A DNA stretch of 64,000 nt from Bin25 sp965221765 (GTDB lineage: Bacteria > Bacteroidota > Bacteroidia > Flavobacteriales > Flavobacteriaceae). Location of the stretch: positions 620,001-684,000 of the forward strand of contig OZ244911.1 in the NCBI GenBank assembly GCA_965221765.1. Reading direction: 5' to 3'. How positions within the stretch are numbered: the stretch's first letter is position 1; each line of letters begins with the position of its first letter. The notes under the pieces are model-generated. The model worked only from the letters and a program-made list of their open reading frames with translations, had not been told where the DNA came from and did no database searches. A program made the translations under genes and the position numbers. Of the stretch, positions 29,335 through 38,202 are shown piece by piece.

Positions 29335-29834
29335 TCCTTCGGAAAATTAATGTTTTGAAACCAATTCACAACTCAGCGGTACCTAATAACCCCCTGTTTG
29401 GCGCTGTGATTTCCTTCGGAAAATTAATGTTTTGAAACCAATTCACAACACCATCTGACTTAAGCTGCGAAATCCAACAGCTGTGATTTCCTTCGGAAAA
29501 TTAATGTTTTGAAACCAATTCACAACACCTTGTCTAAGAGCAAACCACTGCCTCGAGCTGTGATTTCCTTCGGAAAATTAATGTTTTGAAACCAATTCAC
29601 AACTAGTTTGGTATGGTAACGCTTTGTTTTTGAGCTGTGATTTCCTTCGGAAAATTAATGTTTTGAAACCAATTCACAACTCCTATTTGACACACCTTTC
29701 TTATTCTCTCGCTGTGATTTCCTTCGGAAAATTAATGTTTTGAAACCAATTCACAACGAATACCTTTTTCATGTATTCTTTTGGTAAGCTGTGATTTCCT
29801 TCGGAAAATTAATGTTTTGAAACCAATTCACAAC
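29326..29834 (-). CRISPR. Type II-C CRISPR array, 7 repeats of 47 nt and 6 spacers of 30 nt
   Basis: Repeats start at 29326, 29403, 29480, 29557, 29634, 29711 and 29788, all identical and 47 nt long; all six spacers are exactly 30 nt. Read on the minus strand the repeat begins GTTGTGAATTGGTTTC and ends GGAAATCACAGC, the orientation seen in other Bacteroidota II-C repeats, so crRNAs are inferred to come from the minus strand. The array lies 109 bases after cas2. There is no degenerate repeat at either end to confirm polarity. The spacer sequences are distinct and no match to other parts of the window was noticed. Confidence 0.97.
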
Positions 29835-30106
29835 TGGTCATTAAAAAATATATTTTCTTTTTTAATTAAATATCCTTGATCTAAAGAATGAAGATAGTCA
29901 AAGCTAGTGATATCTATTTTTAAATCTAAAGATTCTTCAATCTCTGCAATAGCATTCATTAACTTAAAATAACCTTTAGATTCTTGAAGTGTATATAGTA
30001 ATTCTAACTCTTTTGTTTTTTCATTATAAAATCCAATACCTAATTTAATTGGATTTAACGGCTTTAATTTATCTGTGATGATTTCTTTTTGTCTTTCAGA
30101 TAACAT
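29828..30106 (-). CDS. Small degenerate nucleotidyltransferase-like protein fused to the array
   Basis: A 92-residue frame. Its layout follows small MNT-type nucleotidyltransferases: IKLGIGFYNEKTKELELLYT in place of the usual G-S-x-A-x-G...SD-I-D-LL, then KGYFKLMNAIAEIEESLDLKIDI and a final LIKKENIFF strand. The catalytic GS and DxD are replaced (ELE at the DxD position), so it is probably inactive as an enzyme. Its last codon and TGA stop come from the first bases of the array repeat (sense strand GTTGTGA). It reads in the same direction as the inferred crRNA strand with no gap. The family assignment is tentative. Confidence 0.55.
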   Translation of the reverse strand: MLSERQKEIITDKLKPLNPIKLGIGFYNEKTKELELLYTLQESKGYFKLMNAIAEIEESLDLKIDITSFDYLHSLDQGYLIKKENIFFNDQL

Positions 30107-30616
30107 GATTTAGAATTTGAGCATAAGACAGAAATAACCGATTATTTTCAAACAAAAAAACTTCATCGATAAGCCTTTCCAATCATAGAAGGATAAACGA
30201 GAAAAGATGATGGGGTATCGGATGATTCGTAGCGGATTGTTTTTTTATTTTTTTGTAGGCCTCCTTTATTTTTCATCTATCTATTTTCTATGAGTTCCTA
30301 AACTTGTTAAACTGAAACATAGTTTTTTATTTTCAGTGTATGGATTCATGACGTTAATTTTGAGATTTCTAATAAAGGGATTTGCACCAACATTTGCCGA
30401 TGGATGAACCGTTGGTCGGTTTTGATTTCTACCAAACCGGAACGATAATCCACCGGGTGGGTTTTTCAACCGAATGACCATTTCATAATTTTCGATAAGT
30501 TTTTTGGTGAGGGATAGGAGTCTATTTTTTCGGCATAAACTTTCTTTTTATGTTGTTACCCCGCTACGACTGGATTGGTCAAATAGAGTTTTGCTATTTA
30601 AATGAGAAAACACCAA
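30107..30616. other. 510-base gap between the nucleotidyltransferase-like gene and the candidate tracrRNA
   Basis: AT-rich. A 66-codon minus-strand frame (30281-30481) lacks any recognisable feature and is not called. No further repeat-like copies were found between the array and 30617. Confidence 0.4.
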
Positions 30617-30730
30617 ATTGTAATTTACTTTGGAAATGTAAAAGCCCTTGAAACTAATTTAAAACTGAAAACGATGAAAGTTGCATTTTTCAATCCAAAG
30701 ACAATGGCAATTAGGGCTCCGATGATTAAT
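30617..30730 (+). ncRNA. Candidate tracrRNA with anti-repeat
   Basis: Bases 30617-30665 are a degenerate, full-length copy of the CRISPR repeat in the same orientation as the plus-strand repeats: 15 of the first 20 and 15 of the last 18 positions agree. Transcribed on the plus strand, its 18-nt end (TTGAAACTAATTTAAAAC) would pair with the 5' part of the crRNA repeat at 17 of 18 positions, counting two G-U pairs. A stem follows at 30681-30710 (TTGCATT / AATGGCAA with one bulge). The transcript ends are estimates and no clear promoter or T-run was found. An alternative reading is a fossil repeat of an older, longer array. Confidence 0.55.
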
Positions 30731-30745
30731 TAAACTATAAAAACT

Positions 30746-31876
30746 TTATGATTGTTTTAAAAAATTAAAAATTTTATTTTCTACCAACATGGCTGCATTA
30801 TCCATGCAGTATGAGACCTCTAGTTTTTGGGTTTTTATTTGGAGAACAACCACTAGGTTTTTATAGCCATCGAGAGATTCAAATTCTGAAGAGCCACAGA
30901 TGATGACCACTTTACTCTGTGGACTGAATTCAGCCATACTGAGAATTCCTTGAACAAATTTTCCATTGAAGGATTGAGAATCCAATCGTCCCTCGCCAGT
31001 GATGATATAATCATAATGGCTAGTTTTAATGGTTTTTAAAAGTTGGTGTTTTTGACTCAAAAAATCAAACCCCCGAATAAATTCAGCATCTAAAAATACT
31101 TTTAACCCATAAGCCGTTCCTCCCGCCGCTCCAGCTCCCTTGGTGCCGGCATCCTTTTTCCCCAATTTTCGAATCACTAGCGCATCCAACTTTTGTAGCC
31201 CTTGATCTAATTGTTTGATTTCTTCATCCGATGCTCCTTTCTGTTTTGCATAAATATAAGCGGCTCCAGATAGGCCAAAAAGGGGATTTTCAACATCATT
31301 AACGGCATAAACGGCTATATTTTGAAAGATTTCTCCATTGTTAGGTCTTGAGATGTCTGATAGGATCTGGAGGCTCGATGCATTACAATGAGTGATTTCA
31401 TGATGGTCCCTGTCAAAAAATTGATACCCTAGTTCTTGTGCCAAGCCGATGCCCCCATCATTGGTCACGCTTCCGCCAATACCGACATAGACTCGCTTAG
31501 CCCCCTTCAAGATAGCATCTCGAATTTGAATACCGATTCCATGAGTGCTGCTGTTCATGATTTGTAAATGATTCTTATCAATCGAAGAAAAGCCGCAGGT
31601 ATTGGCCAATTCAATAAAAGCCGTCTTGCTTTTTGAATCTAGTAAATAATATGATGCGATGGGTTGGCCACACGCATTGACTGATTGAATGGGAATCCTT
31701 CGATAATTTCCTATGGAATCAATAGCATCTAAAAAGCCATCGCCTCCATCCGACACTTGAATCGATTGAATCCTTGCCTGTTGATCGGCCTTAATAATGC
31801 CATTGGTCAATGCATCAATGACCCCTTGAGAGGTTAGTGAACTTTTAAACTTATCTGGAATAAGAAGGTATTTCAT
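30746..31876 (-). CDS. Glycerate 2-kinase (GarK/GlxK family)
   Basis: A 376-residue type I glycerate kinase. It starts MKYLLIPDKFKSSLTSQGV and contains SDGGDGFLDAI, the motif GIGGSVTNDGGIGLAQELG, KGAGAAGGTAYGL and ITGEGRLDSQSFNGK, all hallmarks of the family. It phosphorylates glycerate to 2-phosphoglycerate. The frame is open further upstream, but the family N-terminus begins at the ATG at 31876, so that start is preferred. It is divergent from purL. Confidence 0.9.
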   Translation of the reverse strand: MKYLLIPDKFKSSLTSQGVIDALTNGIIKADQQARIQSIQVSDGGDGFLDAIDSIGNYRRIPIQSVNACGQPIASYYLLDSKSKTAFIELANTCGFSSIDKNHLQIMNSSTHGIGIQIRDAILKGAKRVYVGIGGSVTNDGGIGLAQELGYQFFDRDHHEITHCNASSLQILSDISRPNNGEIFQNIAVYAVNDVENPLFGLSGAAYIYAKQKGASDEEIKQLDQGLQKLDALVIRKLGKKDAGTKGAGAAGGTAYGLKVFLDAEFIRGFDFLSQKHQLLKTIKTSHYDYIITGEGRLDSQSFNGKFVQGILSMAEFSPQSKVVIICGSSEFESLDGYKNLVVVLQIKTQKLEVSYCMDNAAMLVENKIFNFLKQS

Positions 31877-32008
31877 CCTCCAATTTCTTAAGGACAATTT
31901 ACGGTATTTGAAAGAGTGTAAGATTTGATTTGAAATAAACCAAATCCCATGGAGATGATTAAAATTTTTTGGAATTTGATGGTTCGATTTTACTCCCAAT
32001 GATTGGTT

Positions 32009-32016
32009 TAATTTTG
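32009..32016 (+). promoter_or_regulatory. Putative -7 box (TAATTTTG) of purL
   Basis: TAATTTTG matches TAnnTTTG and ends 20 bases before the preferred purL ATG at 32037. It overlaps a possible upstream GTG start at 32016, which argues against that GTG. Confidence 0.4.
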
Positions 32017-32036
32017 TGGCATTCTTCTTTAGATTG

Positions 32037-35000
32037 ATGGTCTTATTGTTTACTGACCAAAAAAGAATCCAATCTCCTATTTACGCGGTATCTGCTTGCA
32101 AACCGCTTGACTCAAAATCGATTCAAAAGTTAGAATGGTTGCTGGATTGTATGCTCTCTAATCAACAGAATATCGTTGGTGATTTTACTGGACCCATTAA
32201 AAGCATGATGACCCCTTGGAGTTCTAATGCGGTTGACATCACCAAATCAATGGGGATTGATGGGATTGAACGTATTGAAATTTATACTCCATTTTCAAAT
32301 CATACGGACATTGATCCAATGTTAGAGGAACAATATTCTGTTTTAAATCAAACCCTCTTTGAGACCAATCAAATGCCTCCATCTTCCCTTTTGATTGAAG
32401 ATTTAGACCAGTACAATCAAAAAGAAGGATTGGCTTTAAGCCATCAAGAAATTGAGTATTTAAAAAAAATATCAATCCAATATAATCGTCTTCTGACCGA
32501 TACTGAAGTCTTTGGCTTTTCTCAGGTCAATTCAGAACATTGCCGACATAAAATATTTAATGGTCTTTTTATTATCGATGGGAAAGAAAAATCAGAAAGT
32601 TTATTTGAATTAATCAAAAAAACATCAACAATAAATCCCAATGAAATTGTCTCAGCCTATTCAGATAATGTTGCTTTTATCAAAGGACCTCTAATCAATG
32701 AATTCACTCCTCGATTTGATAAAATCCATCCCATTTACCAATGCAAAACGGTTGATAGTGTGATTTCAATTAAAGCAGAAACGCATAACTTTCCGACAAC
32801 AGTTGAACCATTTAATGGGGCTGCAACGGGAAGTGGTGGAGAAATCAGAGATCGCATGGCCGGAGGCCAAGGCTCAGTTCCTTTGGCTGGAACAGCCGTT
32901 TATATGACGCCTTACTCGAGAATTAGCAACCGATCCTGGGAGAATAAAATAGATGCACGAAAATGGCGATATCAAACCCCACTATATATTTTAATCAAAG
33001 CTTCCAACGGAGCTTCTGATTTTGGAAACAAATTTGGACAACCCTTGATTTGCGGATCTCTATTGACTTTTGAACACCAACAACAAAATAAAACCTGGTC
33101 ATATGATAAAACCATCATGTTGGCCGGTGGTGTTGGGTACGGTTATGCATCACAAGCCCTTAAAAAGAAAGCTACAGCAGATGATTTGGTGCTTTTACTT
33201 GGTGGAGATAATTATCGCATTGGAATGGGAGGCGCTGCAGTCTCTTCTGTAGATACCGGGATGTCAGATCAAAGGCTAGAACTCAATGCCGTACAACGGT
33301 CTAATCCCGAAATGCAAAAACGAGTAGCCAATACGATTCGACTCCTAGTTGAAAGGACATCCAATCCGATTATTTCAATTCATGATCATGGGGCAGGAGG
33401 CCACTTGAATTGTTTTACCGAACTCATGAGTGAAACTGGTGGAACGATTGATATCGATTCTTTACCTATTGGCGATCCAACCCTATCAGCAAAAGAAATT
33501 TTAGGCAATGAATCGCAGGAACGCATGGGATTGATTATTAAGCCTAAAGACCTTGCTTTGGTTCAATCGATCGCTTCTAGAGAACGTTGCCCTTGCTATG
33601 TTGTTGGGAAAATCACTGATAATCAACGACTGATTTTTAAAAAGAATGCTGAAGAACATCCCGTATTTGATTTAACCACCACAGCATTATTTTCTGGAAC
33701 CCCCAAAAGCATTCTAAACGATGTTTCGACAAAAACAATTTTTAAAGCCATTGCCTATGATAACCTGAAAATACATCACTATTTAGAGCAGGTTCTAAGT
33801 CTTGAATCGGTTTCATGCAAAGATTGGTTGACCAATAAAGTTGATCGATGCGTCGGAGGACGAGTGGCCAAACAACAAACGGTAGGAGAACTCCAATTAC
33901 CACTCAATAATTGTGGCGTCATTGCCCTGGACTATCGTTCACAAAAAGGAATTGCCACAGCCATAGGACATGCTCCAATGGCCGGACTGATTGATGCCGC
34001 AGTTGGAAGCGAATTGGCCATTACCGAAAGTTTGACCAACCTAGTTTGGGCTCCATTAGAAAAAGGATTAACATCGGTTAGTTTATCGGCCAATTGGATG
34101 TGGCCATGCAATCACCCAAATGAAAATGCAAGACTTTATGAAGCGGTTCAAGCCGCTAGTGATTTTGCCATTGAACTTGGGATTAATATTCCAACCGGTA
34201 AAGATTCTCTTTCGATGGTTCAAGAATATCCTAATAAAAAGGTATTAGCTCCAGGAACCGTCATTATTTCAGCGACAGGACAATGCAATGCCATCACCAA
34301 AATTGTCGAACCGGTATTAAAAATAGATGGCGGAGATTTATATTATATTGATCTTTCCCAAAATCCCAAAAATCTCGGCGGGTCTGCTTTTGCACAAACT
34401 TTAAACTCGGTTGGCACTATCCCTCCAAAAGTTTGTTCTCCTACTTATTTAAAAACGGTTTTTAATCACCTTCAAGCACTAATCAAAGTCAACCAAATTA
34501 TTTCAGGGCATGATATTTCAGCTGGCGGATTGATTACGGCTCTTTTAGAAATGTGTTTTCCAACGATTGATATTGGTCTTGATATTGATCTCTCAGCGAT
34601 AGATGCTATTGATATTATTTCGGTATTATTTTCTGAAAATCCCGGGCTATTAATCCAATCAGACCATCCATTAGATAAACTATTAGAAAAACAAAATATC
34701 CATTGCAAAAAACTTGGTAAGGTCATTTCTAAAGCCCAACTAAACATCAAATACCACCAAGAGCATTATTGCTTTGATATCAATCACCTTCGGGCAATTT
34801 GGTTTGACCCATCATATCAACTCGATAAGCATCAAACTCCTAAATCACTGGCTGATAAAAGAAAACAAAATATTGGTCAATACCCTTTAACCTTTCAATT
34901 TCCATCTCATTTTTCAGGGGCATTAGATTCTGTCTCAAATCCTAGAAAGTTTAAAGCTGCCGTCCTTAGAGAACAAGGAAGTAATTCAGAAAGAGAATTG

Positions 35001-35699
35001 GCTTATGCCTTGTATTTAGCTGGTTTTGAGGTATTGGATGTGCACATGACCGATTTAATTGATGGACGAATTGATTTTCGAGACATCCACTTTTTAGGTG
35101 CCGTTGGCGGTTTTTCATATTCCGATGTATTGGGATCGGCAAAGGGATGGGCGGGTTCTTTTCTATACAATCCAACAGCAAAAAGAACTCTTGAAGCATT
35201 CTATAAGAGATCTAATACCCTATCCCTTGGTGTTTGTAATGGTTGTCAACTTTTTATAGAATTGAATTTAATCCATCCGAAACATCCCCTTCCATCAAAA
35301 ATGCTTTTTAACCAATCTAGAAAATTTGAATGCCAATTCACTTCGGTTGATATTTTCGATTCACCATCGATTATGCTTCAAGGATTAGAAGGGTCCCGAT
35401 TAGGCATTTGGGCAGCCCATGGAGAAGGTCGTTTTTATTTACCCTTAAAGGAATCTCAGTACAATATTGTTGGAAAATATTTTGAAAATCAATATCCCCG
35501 AAATCCCAATGGTTCAGATTATAATACCGCGATGATTTGCTCTGATGATGGTAGACACTTGGCTACCATGCCCCATATCGAACGTTCTACATTCCCCTGG
35601 AATTGGGCATACTATCCCCATCATCGAAAAACAGATCAAGTCAGTCCATGGTTGATGGCATTTCAAAATGCTTACCGTTGGCTGCAAAAAAATGGATGA
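32037..35699 (+). CDS. purL: Phosphoribosylformylglycinamidine synthase, large single-chain PurL
   Basis: A 1,220-residue enzyme of the long form that fuses the FGAM synthase and glutaminase parts. Visible motifs are FGFSQVNSEHCRHKIFNG, KAETHNFPTTVEPFNGAATG, SIHDHGAGGH and, at the C-terminus, the class I amidotransferase with nucleophile Cys in LGVCNGCQLFIEL and the His in AAHGEGRF. It carries out the fourth step of purine synthesis using ATP and glutamine. An upstream GTG at 32016 would add seven residues, but the ATG fits the family N-terminus and the promoter box better. Confidence 0.95.
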   Translation: MVLLFTDQKRIQSPIYAVSACKPLDSKSIQKLEWLLDCMLSNQQNIVGDFTGPIKSMMTPWSSNAVDITKSMGIDGIERIEIYTPFSNHTDIDPMLEEQYSVLNQTLFETNQMPPSSLLIEDLDQYNQKEGLALSHQEIEYLKKISIQYNRLLTDTEVFGFSQVNSEHCRHKIFNGLFIIDGKEKSESLFELIKKTSTINPNEIVSAYSDNVAFIKGPLINEFTPRFDKIHPIYQCKTVDSVISIKAETHNFPTTVEPFNGAATGSGGEIRDRMAGGQGSVPLAGTAVYMTPYSRISNRSWENKIDARKWRYQTPLYILIKASNGASDFGNKFGQPLICGSLLTFEHQQQNKTWSYDKTIMLAGGVGYGYASQALKKKATADDLVLLLGGDNYRIGMGGAAVSSVDTGMSDQRLELNAVQRSNPEMQKRVANTIRLLVERTSNPIISIHDHGAGGHLNCFTELMSETGGTIDIDSLPIGDPTLSAKEILGNESQERMGLIIKPKDLALVQSIASRERCPCYVVGKITDNQRLIFKKNAEEHPVFDLTTTALFSGTPKSILNDVSTKTIFKAIAYDNLKIHHYLEQVLSLESVSCKDWLTNKVDRCVGGRVAKQQTVGELQLPLNNCGVIALDYRSQKGIATAIGHAPMAGLIDAAVGSELAITESLTNLVWAPLEKGLTSVSLSANWMWPCNHPNENARLYEAVQAASDFAIELGINIPTGKDSLSMVQEYPNKKVLAPGTVIISATGQCNAITKIVEPVLKIDGGDLYYIDLSQNPKNLGGSAFAQTLNSVGTIPPKVCSPTYLKTVFNHLQALIKVNQIISGHDISAGGLITALLEMCFPTIDIGLDIDLSAIDAIDIISVLFSENPGLLIQSDHPLDKLLEKQNIHCKKLGKVISKAQLNIKYHQEHYCFDINHLRAIWFDPSYQLDKHQTPKSLADKRKQNIGQYPLTFQFPSHFSGALDSVSNPRKFKAAVLREQGSNSERELAYALYLAGFEVLDVHMTDLIDGRIDFRDIHFLGAVGGFSYSDVLGSAKGWAGSFLYNPTAKRTLEAFYKRSNTLSLGVCNGCQLFIELNLIHPKHPLPSKMLFNQSRKFECQFTSVDIFDSPSIMLQGLEGSRLGIWAAHGEGRFYLPLKESQYNIVGKYFENQYPRNPNGSDYNTAMICSDDGRHLATMPHIERSTFPWNWAYYPHHRKTDQVSPWLMAFQNAYRWLQKNG

Positions 35700-35745
35700 A
35701 CATCCGATTCTTACTTAACTTTGTATTTTCTAATGGTGCTCTTTC

Positions 35746-37515
35746 ATGATTCCTGTCAGAATTTTTGATTTTCTTGATTATCAAGTAGAAAACTTGCCTC
35801 TTGAGCGTTCTATTTCTACAAAAGTTGATGGCCAATGGAAAAGTCATTCTTCTAAAGAGTTTAAACATATTGGAAGTAGGATGGCCAAGGCATTGATTTC
35901 TAAAGGAATAAAGCCTGGAGAAAATATTGCTCTTATTTCAACCACCAATCGATCTGAATGGAATATTATGGATTATGCCATCAGTTGTATTGGTGCCGTC
36001 TCAGTACCACTGTATCCGAATATTACCCACAGTGAATATGAATACGTTCTAAACCACTCCCAGTGCATGTATTGCTTTGTTTCAGATAAAGGATTGTATG
36101 ATACAATCAATACGGTGAAATCCAAAGTGAATACTCTTAAATACCTCTATACCTTTGATGAGATTGAAGGATTTCCCCATTGGAAAAATCTATTGGAATT
36201 TGAAAAATCGAGTGCATTAGATCGTGAACTATCCAATCGAAAAGCCGGCGTGAGAAGTAGTCATTTAGCGACCATCATTTATACTTCTGGAACGACTGGC
36301 GTCCCCAAGGGAGTCATGTTATCACACAATAATTTAGTTTCAAATGTGCTTTCTTCAACAAAGCGAATTCCTTTTGATCGCGGCACTGGAAAAGCACTGA
36401 GTTTTTTACCCGTCTGTCATAGTTTTGAACGCATCATCCATTATATCTATATTTTTAATGGCATTGAAATTTATTTTGCAGAATCTCTTGAAAAGCTATC
36501 TGATAATCTCAAGGAAGTCCAACCCTATATCATTACGGCTGTCCCAAGACTCATCGAAAAGGTTTTTGACCGAATTATCGCTAGAGGGAAGGCCTTAAAA
36601 GGAATCAAAAGAACTCTGTTTTTTTGGGCCGTGGATTTAGGCTTAAAATACCAGCCTTATGGTGTAAATGGAAGAATCTATGAATACCAATTAAGACTGG
36701 CTCGAAAACTGATTTTTTCTAAATGGCGAGAAGGATTGGGAGGTAATTTACATTACTTGGTATCCGGTAGTGCCCCACTACAACCTCGCTTGGCAAAAGT
36801 CTTTACAGCAGCAGGAATGACCGTGATGGAAGGCTATGGATTAACCGAAACTTCACCTGTTGTTTCTGTTAATGACATGCGCGGTGGGAATCTGCGTTTT
36901 GGTACGGTTGGAAAACCCATCAGCGGCATTCAAGTAAGGATTGCCAATGATGGAGAAATTATTGTCAAAGGTCCCAATGTCATGCAGGGATATTATCGAC
37001 AAGACGATTTGACAAAAGAAGTTCTCAAAAAAGATGAATTCTATACAGGTGATATTGGGGAATTGGATGAAGATGGATTTTTAAAAATTACCGATAGAAA
37101 AAAAGAAATATTTAAAAATTCGGCTGGAAAGTATATTTCACCTCAAGGGGTTGAGAATATTTTAAAACAATCTCTCTTTATCGAGCATATAATGGTCATT
37201 GGAGCCAATCAAAAAATGCCTTCCGCGTTAATCAATATTGATATCGCTTATTCTATTGGCTGGCTAAAATCCCAAAATATTGAATCTGGTTTAAAGCGTC
37301 GAGATTTAATAACCATTCCTCAATTAAAAGAGGCTATAAAAAAAGATATTGTGGTTCTCAATGCCAAACTTAATGAATGGGAACAGATAACAAAATTCGA
37401 ACTAGTCGACTCAGAGTGGTCTGTTGAAAGTGGCCATCTAACCCCAACCATGAAATTAAAACGTGCTATGATAGAAAAATCTCATAAAGCCCTTATTGAC
37501 AAACTCTTAATCTAA
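35746..37515 (+). CDS. Long-chain acyl-CoA synthetase (AMP-forming)
   Basis: A 589-residue ANL-family enzyme. It has the P-loop IIYTSGTTGVPKG (residues ~178-189), the long-chain subfamily motif SFLPVCHSFERI, the A5 motif EGYGLTETSPVVS, YTGDIGELDEDGFLKITDRKKEIFK and a C-terminal lysine region (PTMKLKR). It activates fatty acids to acyl-CoA for lipid synthesis or degradation. It follows purL after 46 bases but the two have no clear functional link. Confidence 0.92.
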   Translation: MIPVRIFDFLDYQVENLPLERSISTKVDGQWKSHSSKEFKHIGSRMAKALISKGIKPGENIALISTTNRSEWNIMDYAISCIGAVSVPLYPNITHSEYEYVLNHSQCMYCFVSDKGLYDTINTVKSKVNTLKYLYTFDEIEGFPHWKNLLEFEKSSALDRELSNRKAGVRSSHLATIIYTSGTTGVPKGVMLSHNNLVSNVLSSTKRIPFDRGTGKALSFLPVCHSFERIIHYIYIFNGIEIYFAESLEKLSDNLKEVQPYIITAVPRLIEKVFDRIIARGKALKGIKRTLFFWAVDLGLKYQPYGVNGRIYEYQLRLARKLIFSKWREGLGGNLHYLVSGSAPLQPRLAKVFTAAGMTVMEGYGLTETSPVVSVNDMRGGNLRFGTVGKPISGIQVRIANDGEIIVKGPNVMQGYYRQDDLTKEVLKKDEFYTGDIGELDEDGFLKITDRKKEIFKNSAGKYISPQGVENILKQSLFIEHIMVIGANQKMPSALINIDIAYSIGWLKSQNIESGLKRRDLITIPQLKEAIKKDIVVLNAKLNEWEQITKFELVDSEWSVESGHLTPTMKLKRAMIEKSHKALIDKLLI

Positions 37516-38202
37516 AATTCAAAACTTAAATTTGAATGTAAAATCACTTTAGTCCTCTTGCTAGAGACAAGAGTGTAGATTTTATTTGTTTTTATAATTT
37601 CATGATGGATTGTGTGCCTCTGCCAATTGGCAGAATACGTCTTGCATCAACATAATCCCTTTTCGCAATTTCTTTAGTCAAGTGTGTATCATTTTAATCA
37701 CTTGTAACAAAAAAAACAGTCGATTAATCGAGGTGATTGATCCTTCTTCTTATCTGTCTTTGATAACTTTTCAATCGTAACTAGGTAGTCGGCTGATTAA
37801 AAAGTCTTTTTTCAGTTGTATTTATATGCCATGTTCAACTATCTAGTGCAACACGACTCCATGTCAATTTTATCTTTTGGGTGGGACTAAGGTAGCTCAA
37901 TGGACGAACACATCGATGATTCATCTATCTTCGATGAGTTGTATTTCATAGTCGGTATCATCAATGCTTTCCCCCCTTTGCGAACCACCGTCTCAGTACG
38001 CCGATTCAGTTTCCAACACAACAACTTCCATCTTCTTTGGTTCTAAAGCGTTTGATTAATACAGATTCGTTATAAAGTCTTTTATAGTTTTAGCGTTATC
38101 TTCTTGAATCAGTTGGGTTTTTCTTTGTGATATTTTTAATCTTGAATCTTCTGATATGAATTAAACATTTATTTCTAATTTTTGTCATCCATAACTTTAG
38201 CT
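37516..38202. other. 687-base gap with palindrome and IS-end remnant
   Basis: No gene is supported. It contains a small hairpin (CTCTTG / CAAGAG near 37556-37574), a perfect 16-base palindrome TCTGCCAATTGGCAGA at 37619-37634, and a fragment at 37786-37860 that resembles the end of the IS5-like element; see the next entry. Confidence 0.5.
37786..37860. repeat. IS-end remnant plus dispersed ATGTTCAAC repeat
   Basis: Bases 37786-37819 align with the IS terminal region at 63467 (TAGTCG..., then TTAAAAAGT, a T-run, and GTTGT). They are followed by a 30-base motif, 37831-37860 (ATGTTCAACTATCTAGTGCA ...), that recurs at 47170-47199 and more weakly at 58895-58926. The core ACTAGTGCAA also occurs in reverse near the IS end at 63571-63596. 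Confidence 0.5.

Noticed and set aside
30281..30481. A 66-codon minus-strand frame containing PPGGLSFRFGRNQNRP
   Set aside because: No recognisable family, no promoter and no neighbours that support it.
32016..32036. GTG start for purL at 32016
   Set aside because: It overlaps a good TAnnTTTG box and adds residues not found in the family; the ATG at 32037 is preferred.
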